Below the pieces are notes generated by a model, which ran no database searches, was not told where the DNA came from, and saw only the letters and a program-made list of their open reading frames with translations. Below are positions 1-5,267 of a stretch of DNA of 5,267 nucleotides, one piece after another. Position 1 is the first letter of the stretch. Every line of letters begins with the position of its first letter. A program made the position numbers and the translations under genes. The DNA comes from an uncultured Oligoflexia bacterium (GTDB lineage Bacteria; Bdellovibrionota; Bacteriovoracia; Bacteriovoracales; Bacteriovoracaceae). Location: NCBI GenBank assembly GCA_950060715.1, contig CATLVA010000146.1:1-5267 (forward strand), written 5' to 3'.

Positions 1-1
1 T

Positions 2-1780
2 TACGATATCCAAGGTAATTCTCATATTTCTCCATTCCTCAATTATGAGGTTACGACGCAAGGGATTGTTACAGGCGTAGCATTAGTTGATTACTATCCA
101 GGTGGGCAGGTTATATATATTCAAGACCCCCAAGGAGATAACAATCCTAAAACTAGTGATGCCATCAAAGTTTACCTTCAAGAGCCAATAGAAGTTAAAA
201 TTGGTGACTTAATGCAAGTCACGGGGATAGTTTTTGAAGAAACAAATCATATTGCAAATGGGCTAACTTCTACTGCAATTCGAAACGTAACCAAAACCAA
301 AATAAATGCTATTAACCAAAGACTTCCAGAAGCAATTCTTATTGGGGATAATATACCTGAAGAATACTTCTCTACATATCATGGGGACTTAAATTTCAAA
401 AAGGATCTAAACCTCAATGACGGGCTTGATTTTTGGGAATCCCTTGAAGGAATGCGAATAACTATTAACAACCCAAAAATTGTTGGTTTTAGAGGTGGGA
501 AGGAACAATCTGATGATGAGAAAAGCCATTTAACTTTATTTCTTCTACCTAATGGTAGCAAACGTCGCGCATTAGACTCTCGTGGAAATGGGATTATGGC
601 CGACCCAACAGAGGAAAAATTCAACCCTCAAATAATCCCGCTAGCATCTGGTCCACTAACCAAAGGGCTCAATATCGGTGGTAAATATGAGATGGGTGAT
701 ATTATTGAAGGTAAAATAACAGGACTTCTGACCTTTGCTAAAAACCTATTTGGGGATGCAGAATTCATTCTTAATTTACCTGAGCAGCAAGATGCGATCA
801 AAGCTCTAAATCAACGCATAAGCTCTAATAGACTTGAGACGATTGCTGACAGACCCAGTGTAAAATACAATAACGATTTTTTAAGCATAGCTTCTTACAA
901 CGTGAAGAACTTATCTCCCGCTAATAAGCCAAGAATCAAAGAAACGGCAAAAATGATTAAGACGAACTTGAATTGTCCTGATGTTGTAGGACTAGTAGAA
1001 ATTCAAGATAATAACGGTGAGGATTTTGAAGGAAATTCTCAGGCTTCTGACACATTAAGTTTACTTGTAGAGAGTATACCCTGTAGTTTTAAATATGCTG
1101 AAGCCAATATTGATCCACTTCTTCATAGAGAAGGTGGAGTCCCTGGTGGAAATATTAGAGTTTCACTCATCTATAATACTGAAAAATTAGGCTTTAAAGA
1201 AAATCCATTACCAGGACCAGAGCGAGATACTGTTATTATGAGTAATGGTAGTATGAGCTTTAACCCTGCGAGAATTTATCCGAGAGATCCTGCTTTTAGA
1301 AATACGAGAAAAAGTCTCGTGGTGGAGTTTGATTATAAAGGCAAAAAGCTTTTTGTTGTCGTGAACCATTTGAATTCGAAACTCAGCGACACTAGTCATT
1401 TTTCAAGTGTCTGGCCTATGGTTTATCCAAGCGAGAAAAAACGGTCTCTCATGGCCCAAGCTGTTAATAGATTTGTTGCGCGAGTTGAAAGAAGAAATCC
1501 CGACGCGCTAATTGCTGTCGTAGGTGATTTCAATGAATTTATAGATATGCCTGCGATGCAGGTTTTAAAAGGTAATACATTATATAATTTAATGAAGGAA
1601 GTTCCTAAAAATGAAAGGTATACAACTAACCACAACGGGAACGCCCAGCCACTTGATTATATTTTTGTGAATAAAAACCTAAAAGAGGTCCCACATTTTT
1701 TCAAGCCACTACACTTGAATTCTGATTATATGGGACGTCTTTCAGATCACGATCCAATTATTAGTGTTTTTGAAATCTAA
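2..1780 (+). CDS. ExeM/NucH-type extracellular endonuclease, 5' end outside window
   Basis: Probable secreted or surface nuclease that degrades extracellular DNA for nutrients or biofilm turnover (family knowledge). The frame is open from base 2, giving 592 visible residues. The first Met, at 212, is internal: the residues before it (YDIQGNSHISP, then QGIVTG and IYIQDPQGDNNP) belong to the YhcR-like OB-fold found in these nucleases. Next comes the family linker (GLDFWESLEGMRI, near visible residues 141-153). The endonuclease/exonuclease/phosphatase domain fills about 292-592, with the expected residues: N300 in SYNVKN, E333 in VEIQDN, H456 in VNHLNSK, D509 and N511 in GDFNEF, and D582-H583 in the terminal SDHDP. 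Only two cysteines are visible (325 and 361), which could form a disulfide after export. The protein ends eight residues after SDHDP, with no C-terminal sorting domain. The signal peptide and any lamin-tail domain would lie upstream. The stop overlaps the convergent transporter gene. Family assignment is firm; the exact substrate is inferred. Confidence 0.93.
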   Translation, partial: YDIQGNSHISPFLNYEVTTQGIVTGVALVDYYPGGQVIYIQDPQGDNNPKTSDAIKVYLQEPIEVKIGDLMQVTGIVFEETNHIANGLTSTAIRNVTKTKINAINQRLPEAILIGDNIPEEYFSTYHGDLNFKKDLNLNDGLDFWESLEGMRITINNPKIVGFRGGKEQSDDEKSHLTLFLLPNGSKRRALDSRGNGIMADPTEEKFNPQIIPLASGPLTKGLNIGGKYEMGDIIEGKITGLLTFAKNLFGDAEFILNLPEQQDAIKALNQRISSNRLETIADRPSVKYNNDFLSIASYNVKNLSPANKPRIKETAKMIKTNLNCPDVVGLVEIQDNNGEDFEGNSQASDTLSLLVESIPCSFKYAEANIDPLLHREGGVPGGNIRVSLIYNTEKLGFKENPLPGPERDTVIMSNGSMSFNPARIYPRDPAFRNTRKSLVVEFDYKGKKLFVVVNHLNSKLSDTSHFSSVWPMVYPSEKKRSLMAQAVNRFVARVERRNPDALIAVVGDFNEFIDMPAMQVLKGNTLYNLMKEVPKNERYTTNHNGNAQPLDYIFVNKNLKEVPHFFKPLHLNSDYMGRLSDHDPIISVFEI

Positions 1781-1788
1781 GAGATTTC
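1772..1788. repeat. Short inverted repeat at the convergent stop codons
   Basis: GAAATCT (1772-1778) and AGATTTC (1782-1788) are perfect 7-base inverted repeats around the loop AAG. Both stop codons lie inside or touch it: TAA at 1778-1780 on the plus strand and TAG at 1779-1777 on the minus strand. The stem is AT-rich and neither strand has a proper T-run after it, so at best it is a weak bidirectional terminator. No other terminator separates the two genes. Confidence 0.5.
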
Positions 1789-3732
1789 GTTATTAGACTT
1801 GTGCAAATAGTGAATATGCTTTTCATATTGAGTGATCGCATCTGCCACTATTTGCTCCTCTGAATAACCAAAAACATCATAGTCTTGTCCGCCACTTAAG
1901 AGAAAAACTTCGGCCCTACAAAACTTTTCATTCTTTTCATTGGTAAACTCAGGGGTCTCGTATTCTCTCAGATAAACTTCATATTTAAAATCTTCAACGC
2001 CGTCGTTATCTACAACCAAAGATACCGATTGCTCGTTTTCTAAATTCAAGTTTACTTTTAACCCCCTAGCTTGCATCTCATTTTTCAAGTCATCCAAAGC
2101 GGGCCTCACTGTTTTAACCAGAAAATTATTAACCGATTCAAAACGAGGATAAGTAATGAGGGTATCAAGTCGTTCTTTCCAGTCAGAGTTGGCCTGGGCG
2201 AACTGAACAGAAGTCGTATGATTTTGAACTGAATTCATTAACATGGAGTCAGCTTTAAGAGATTTAAATAAGGCTACACATCCGATGAGTATAAGAAAAA
2301 TCATTGGAAACGCTGATGCGATAGTCATCGTCTGTAGTGCTTCTAGGCCCCCAGCTAATAAAAGTGATGCGGCAACAACCCCTTCAGTCACGGCCCAAAA
2401 AATTCTTTGCCATACTGGCGGCTCTTTCGCTCCTCCCGAAGTTAGCGTATCAATAACAAGGGAACCAGAATCACTTGAGCTGACAAAAAAAGTTATAACA
2501 AGCATAACGGCTAGAACTGAGAGTAGTGAAGAAAAAGGAAAGTACTTTAAAAAAGAGAAGAGAACGACTGGAACATTTGTATTTACTAGCTGAGCCAATT
2601 CCGTTGCCTTCTCCGTTAAGGCCAAGTCTATTGCAGAATTCCCAAAAACAGTCATCCATAAAAAGGTGAAGCCAGCTGGTATAAATAATACCCCAATCAT
2701 AAATTCTCTTATGGTTCTTCCCTTAGAAATTCTAGCAATGAACATTCCAACGAATGGTGACCAAGAAATCCACCATCCCCAATATAGCAGTGTCCACCCA
2801 CCGATCCACTCATCTTTTTTCTCGTAAGTGTAGAGATTAAAAGTTTTATAAATTAAGTCTGATAGATAAGCTCCTGTGTTTTGAACGTAGGCTTGTAAAA
2901 GTTCAGCGGTATTTCCCAAAAGTAGCACGGCGATCATGAGCGCAGTCGCGAGAGCGACATTTATATTAGATAATTTTTTAATTCCGCCATCAAGCCCCAG
3001 AACAACTGAAATAGTAGCAAAACCTGTAATGACAGCAATCAAACCCACTTGAACAATGGTATTTTGAGGCATTCCGAAAAGAAAATTAAAACCAGCATTA
3101 ACCTGTAGGACTCCAAATCCCAAAGAAGTCGCGACACCAAACATCGTGCCAATAACTGCGAAGGTATCAATCATATCACCTATTTTTCCATGAATTTTTT
3201 CTCCTAAAAAAGGATAAAAAGCGGACCTTGGTAGTAAGGGAAGATTTTTTCTATAGCAGAAATAAGCGAGTGTAACCGCAAGCATCGCGTATACCGCCCA
3301 AGCATGAAGCCCCCAGTGAAAAAAGGTAATTTTCATTGCCTCTCTCGCACTTTCGATAGAAAGAGGGTCTCCAACCGGTGGGGCTGAAAAGTGCATTAAT
3401 GGCTCAGCCACTCCAAAGAAAAGTAGTCCAATTCCCATCCCTGCTGAAAATAGCATCGAAAACCACGACATATTCGAATACTCTGCTTCATCGTGATCGG
3501 GTCCAAGTTTTATATCCCCTAACCGACTGACCATTAGATAAATTGAAAAGAATAAAATTGCACCAACCGACAGAACATAAATCCAGCTCGTTTTGGCAAT
3601 TAACCAACCTTGAATGGCCTTAAAAAATATGCTCAGTTGATCAGGAAAAATTGTACCGGCGAGTGTGATTAAAAGAATAAAAGCCGCTGAAGAGAAAAAG
3701 ACGTTTTTATTTATATCAGTATTAACCTGAAT
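1777..3732 (-). CDS. betT: BCCT-family transporter, BetT type (choline/betaine uptake)
   Basis: Inner-membrane symporter for choline, glycine betaine or a similar quaternary amine, normally used in osmoprotection (family knowledge). Numbered from the ATT at 3732 (651 residues), it has the expected 12 hydrophobic segments over about 10-490. Hallmarks are GMGIG at 98-102 (third helix), FHWGLHAWAVY at 138-148, the BCCT signature GWWISWSPFVGMF near 319-331, and SSSDSGS near 418-424. A cytosolic tail of about 160 residues (487-651) contains RAEVFL, YDVFGYS and QYEKHIHYLH, as in E. coli BetT and its relatives, and the length is close to BetT (677). The start is uncertain. The frame is open upstream to a GTG at 3786 with another at 3771, but neither has a ribosome binding site and both lie upstream of the likely transcription start. 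A consensus AGGGAGG sits 5 bases before the ATT at 3732, where family members usually begin. If ATT is not used, the gene is 1777-3786 with 669 residues. Substrate is not fixed: GMGIG resembles betaine carriers, the tail resembles choline carriers. Confidence 0.93.
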   Translation of the reverse strand: MQVNTDINKNVFFSSAAFILLITLAGTIFPDQLSIFFKAIQGWLIAKTSWIYVLSVGAILFFSIYLMVSRLGDIKLGPDHDEAEYSNMSWFSMLFSAGMGIGLLFFGVAEPLMHFSAPPVGDPLSIESAREAMKITFFHWGLHAWAVYAMLAVTLAYFCYRKNLPLLPRSAFYPFLGEKIHGKIGDMIDTFAVIGTMFGVATSLGFGVLQVNAGFNFLFGMPQNTIVQVGLIAVITGFATISVVLGLDGGIKKLSNINVALATALMIAVLLLGNTAELLQAYVQNTGAYLSDLIYKTFNLYTYEKKDEWIGGWTLLYWGWWISWSPFVGMFIARISKGRTIREFMIGVLFIPAGFTFLWMTVFGNSAIDLALTEKATELAQLVNTNVPVVLFSFLKYFPFSSLLSVLAVMLVITFFVSSSDSGSLVIDTLTSGGAKEPPVWQRIFWAVTEGVVAASLLLAGGLEALQTMTIASAFPMIFLILIGCVALFKSLKADSMLMNSVQNHTTSVQFAQANSDWKERLDTLITYPRFESVNNFLVKTVRPALDDLKNEMQARGLKVNLNLENEQSVSLVVDNDGVEDFKYEVYLREYETPEFTNEKNEKFCRAEVFLLSGGQDYDVFGYSEEQIVADAITQYEKHIHYLHKSNNEIS

Positions 3733-3737
3733 GATTA

Positions 3738-3744
3738 CCTCCCT
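3738..3744 (-). promoter_or_regulatory. Strong Shine-Dalgarno site deciding the transporter start
   Basis: The minus strand reads AGGGAGG here, a near-perfect anti-16S match. It is followed by TAATC and then ATT at 3732-3730. It lies inside the open frame that continues up to the GTG at 3786, so it would have no role if translation began at that GTG. No ATG or TTG lies in frame at a suitable distance, and the next in-frame ATG is deep inside the second membrane segment. Confidence 0.7.
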
Positions 3745-3761
3745 GTGATCATTTTTTTGGT

Positions 3762-3770
3762 ATTGTACCA
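3762..3770 (-). promoter_or_regulatory. Extended -10 promoter for the transporter
   Basis: The minus strand reads TGGTACAAT: TGn joined to TACAAT, a five-of-six match to the -10 consensus. The -35 region is poor, as is usual for extended -10 promoters. Transcription would start near 3755, giving a leader of roughly 23 bases that contains the AGGGAGG site. This places both GTG candidates (3786, 3771) upstream of the transcript and supports the downstream start. Assigned by eye. Confidence 0.5.
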
Positions 3771-3779
3771 CATAAAGAG

Positions 3780-3800
3780 AGAGCACGCTAAGCGTGCTCT
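3780..3800. promoter_or_regulatory. Perfect 21-base palindrome, candidate operator
   Basis: AGAGCACGCT (3780-3789) is mirrored exactly by AGCGTGCTCT (3791-3800) around base 3790. It is GC-rich in an AT-rich surrounding. Its centre is about 35 bases upstream of the predicted transporter transcription start, where a dimeric regulator would control access to the promoter. As RNA it would form a 9-base-pair hairpin with a TAA loop, but no T-run follows on either strand and no gene ends here, so a terminator is less likely. The regulator is unknown. Confidence 0.55.
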
Positions 3801-3903
3801 AAGAGAGTGAGTTTTGCGAATAGATTGACTTGAATCAGTCGCCCATTATTTACTTTTGAACATAAGTTAAAACATCTTAATTAAAATGAAGTGAAAGATT
3901 TAC

Positions 3904-3925
3904 AATTTTAATCAGACTTAAAATT
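3904..3925. repeat. AT-rich perfect inverted repeat upstream of the FadL-like gene
   Basis: AATTTTAA (3904-3911) and TTAAAATT (3918-3925) form an exact 8-base inverted repeat with a 6-base spacer. It lies just upstream of the predicted -35 of the rightward promoter. A further TTAAAAT copy is at 3881-3887. It could be an operator or an UP-like AT element, but in sequence this AT-rich chance occurrence is quite possible. Confidence 0.3.
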
Positions 3926-3926
3926 A

Positions 3927-3954
3927 TTGTGCGTTCCGTTTGATCAGGTAAAAT
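3927..3954 (+). promoter_or_regulatory. Probable promoter of the FadL-like operon
   Basis: A -10 candidate TAAAAT at 3949-3954 (five of six consensus bases) is preceded, 16 bases upstream, by TTGTGC at 3927-3932, a weak -35 with only TTG matching. Transcription would begin near 3961, leaving a short leader of about 17 bases that still holds the ribosome binding site. A second candidate, TTGACT at 3825-3830, lacks a well-spaced -10. Confidence 0.4.
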
Positions 3955-3966
3955 AAACTAAAGAAA

Positions 3967-3971
3967 AAGGA
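3967..3971 (+). promoter_or_regulatory. Ribosome binding site of the FadL-like gene
   Basis: AAGGA ends 6 bases before the ATG at 3978. It fixes this start, which also leaves a normal signal peptide. Confidence 0.7.
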
Positions 3972-3977
3972 TTTACT

Positions 3978-5201
3978 ATGAAACTTAGGACTGGTTTTTT
4001 GATCGGATGCTCGATCTTTGTTGTTCAAGCTCATGCAGGTTTTGGAACAAACTCAATCGGAATAGGTGCCCAGGCAAGAGGTTTTGCTGGAGCAGGAACG
4101 GCGCTAAACCTTGGGTATGAAAGTATATATTCAAATCCAGCACTAATGCGAGCGATGGGAAATTATGAACTAAGTATAGGTGGCAGTTATCAAGATTCCA
4201 CGACGACGGCGATAAATGAAGATGCCATTTTTGTTAGCGCTAACTCCTCGACTACAACCTCTGAAAGTCCCTATCAACTTAATTCCACAATGGGGTTCGT
4301 TAAAAACTTTAACCAAAGTTTAAGCTTTGGCGCCGCAAGCTATACCGTATCAAATTTTGGAGCAAATTACGCAGACACAAAGCTTCGAAATGGCCTAGGG
4401 GGAATCAGTTCAGCCCTTAAAGTTCAACAAGTGACACCAGCTGTGAGTTTTAAGTATCAAGATTTTTCAGTTGGACTGGCCATGCCTATCACCTATGGAA
4501 GTTTTTCCCTCGGCTACTATGATGGAACTCGCTATGTTTCTGCAGGTCAATCGCAGGATACTGCTGTTAGTTTTAACTTGGGAGCGGCTTATCAGCGACA
4601 AAGTTTTGCTGTGGGCTTTACTTACAAGACACAAGCAGAGCTTACCTATAATAATCAATTAAAAGAGTTTGCAGAAGATTTTAATATGGAAGGAATCGTA
4701 TCAAGTGATGATCTGGCCGTACCCGGTGAATACACTTTAGCTTTTGCCTATTTTCTAAATAAAGACTTAACTCTAATCGCTGATTATAAAGTTATCGCGT
4801 GGAATGAGGCTTCGGGTTACCAAGATCTTGGCTGGGATGAGCAAACTGTAATGGCCTTTGCTGTAAGTTACAAAATCAATAACACAACAATCCGTTCTGG
4901 TTACTCAACGACTGAATCTCCTCTGGGCTCTGATGCTATTAAAAATAGTCAAAGAAGCACTCCAAACAATGGACAGTCACTTAACTACTTAAACCTTATT
5001 GCTATGCCTGCTTTAATTACATCACATATTGGGATGGGAGTTGGACATAAATTCTCAGCTAATTTTGATATAGATGCATCTTTTGTTTATGGGTTAGAAA
5101 ATTCTGCCAAGGCAAGATATAACTCTGGTAGTGCCAATATGGATTACGAATCAAAACGAAGTGAAACATCTTTAAGCATAATCGGAAATTTTAGGTATTA
5201 A
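3978..5201 (+). CDS. OmpP1/FadL/TodX-family outer-membrane transport protein
   Basis: Outer-membrane beta-barrel of the family that carries long-chain fatty acids (FadL) or aromatic hydrocarbons (TodX) across the outer membrane by a lateral-opening route (family knowledge). The 407-residue product is slightly short for the family. It begins with a signal peptide (MKLRTGF, a hydrophobic core, then QAHA with cleavage likely after residue 20). The hatch region follows: ARGFAGAGTALNLGYESIYSNPALM at about 33-57 in two blocks, matching the family pattern of RAFAG, then acidic or small residues, then NPA. Later family motifs are DYKVIAW (269-275), GWDEQTV (285-291), the RSGYS turn (306-310) and the PALITSHIGMGVGHKFS area (344-360). 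The C-terminus is GNFRY, an aromatic ending suited to BAM-dependent assembly. Cys11 sits in a lipobox-like LIGC, but the hydrophobic stretch before it is too short for a lipoprotein signal. The next gene starts two bases after the stop, so the two are probably co-translated. Family is secure; the substrate is unknown. Confidence 0.9.
   Translation: MKLRTGFLIGCSIFVVQAHAGFGTNSIGIGAQARGFAGAGTALNLGYESIYSNPALMRAMGNYELSIGGSYQDSTTTAINEDAIFVSANSSTTTSESPYQLNSTMGFVKNFNQSLSFGAASYTVSNFGANYADTKLRNGLGGISSALKVQQVTPAVSFKYQDFSVGLAMPITYGSFSLGYYDGTRYVSAGQSQDTAVSFNLGAAYQRQSFAVGFTYKTQAELTYNNQLKEFAEDFNMEGIVSSDDLAVPGEYTLAFAYFLNKDLTLIADYKVIAWNEASGYQDLGWDEQTVMAFAVSYKINNTTIRSGYSTTESPLGSDAIKNSQRSTPNNGQSLNYLNLIAMPALITSHIGMGVGHKFSANFDIDASFVYGLENSAKARYNSGSANMDYESKRSETSLSIIGNFRY
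5193..5195 (+). promoter_or_regulatory. Ribosome binding site inside the end of the FadL-like gene
   Basis: AGG (within TTAGGT) lies 8 bases before the ATG at 5204 and inside the last codons of the barrel gene. With only two bases between stop and start, translation of the downstream gene is probably coupled to the barrel. Confidence 0.45.
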
Positions 5202-5203
5202 AT

Positions 5204-5267
5204 ATGATCTTTAAACAATTTATAAATGAAGCCTCTAGCACTTACACATATATTCTTGCCCACTCTA
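5204..5267 (+). CDS. Start of a metallo-beta-lactamase-fold gene, likely ETHE1-type persulfide dioxygenase (partial)
   Basis: Only 21 residues are present before the window ends. They begin MIFKQF and continue with SSTYTYILA. This closely resembles the N-terminus of ETHE1/Blh-type persulfide dioxygenases and related metallo-beta-lactamase-fold proteins, which typically begin MIFRQLFD and then have S-STYTYLLA before a conserved ID-PV. Those enzymes are iron-dependent and oxidise glutathione persulfide to sulfite in sulfide detoxification (family knowledge). The HxHxDH metal motif would lie beyond the window, so activity cannot be checked here. The ATG is supported by the AGG at 5193-5195 and by tight packing against the upstream stop. 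A glyoxalase II-like hydrolase is the main alternative. Confidence 0.65.
   Translation, partial: MIFKQFINEASSTYTYILAHS

Noticed and set aside
2243..2593. A 116-codon open frame on the plus strand inside the transporter gene
   Set aside because: It lies wholly opposite strongly conserved transporter coding sequence, has no ribosome binding site, and its translation shows no recognisable domain.
3780..3800. Reading the strong palindrome as a rho-independent terminator
   Set aside because: Neither strand has a T-run after the stem and no gene ends beside it; both neighbouring genes are transcribed away from this region.
3823..3840. Imperfect dyad GACT-TGAATC-AGTC as an operator
   Set aside because: Only four bases per arm match, which is expected by chance in this length of sequence.
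3978..4040. Lipoprotein signal in the FadL-like protein (LIGC at residues 8-11)
   Set aside because: The hydrophobic stretch before Cys11 is only a few residues, while a full signal peptide with an AHA cleavage site at residue 20 and a family-typical mature start (GFGTNS) is present.
4467..4662. Two 63-codon open frames on opposite strands inside the FadL-like gene
   Set aside because: Both overlap a clear beta-barrel coding sequence in other frames and neither has recognisable features.
1..5267. CRISPR array, tRNA/rRNA genes, insertion sequences or phage attachment sites
   Set aside because: No regularly spaced repeats, tRNA-like cloverleaf sequence, transposase-like protein or terminal repeats were seen on either strand.

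Overview
The window is AT-rich (roughly 40% GC by eye) and encodes Gram-negative envelope functions: a secreted-type nuclease, an inner-membrane osmolyte transporter and an outer-membrane beta-barrel of the FadL family. The FadL-type barrel requires an outer membrane. The low GC and gene content would suit a marine or brackish proteobacterium or a member of Bdellovibrionota (Bacteriovorax-like), but the taxonomic guess is weak.

Layout. Bases 1-1780 (+) hold the 3' part of an ExeM/NucH-type extracellular endonuclease. Its frame is open from the first bases, so its true start lies outside the window. Bases 1777-3732 or 3786 (-) hold a BetT-type BCCT transporter for choline, betaine or a related quaternary amine. 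These two genes converge and overlap by four bases, with both stop codons inside a small palindrome. Bases 3733-3977 form a divergent regulatory region. It carries an extended -10 promoter and strong ribosome binding site for the transporter, a perfect 21-base palindrome, an AT-rich inverted repeat and a probable promoter for the rightward genes. Bases 3978-5201 (+) encode an OmpP1/FadL/TodX-family outer-membrane transporter. Two bases after its stop, at 5204, a further gene begins and runs off the end; its first 21 residues look like an ETHE1-type persulfide dioxygenase or related metallo-beta-lactamase-fold protein.

The nuclease and transporter share no obvious pathway and are transcribed toward each other. 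The barrel and the metallo-beta-lactamase-fold gene look like a tightly coupled operon, which raises the possibility that the barrel imports a hydrophobic or sulfur-containing substrate. The most unusual details are the transporter start region (an excellent ribosome binding site placed in front of an ATT codon, with no ATG or well-placed GTG) and the strong palindrome just upstream. I saw no tRNA, rRNA, CRISPR array or insertion sequence, and no convincing new multi-gene system.
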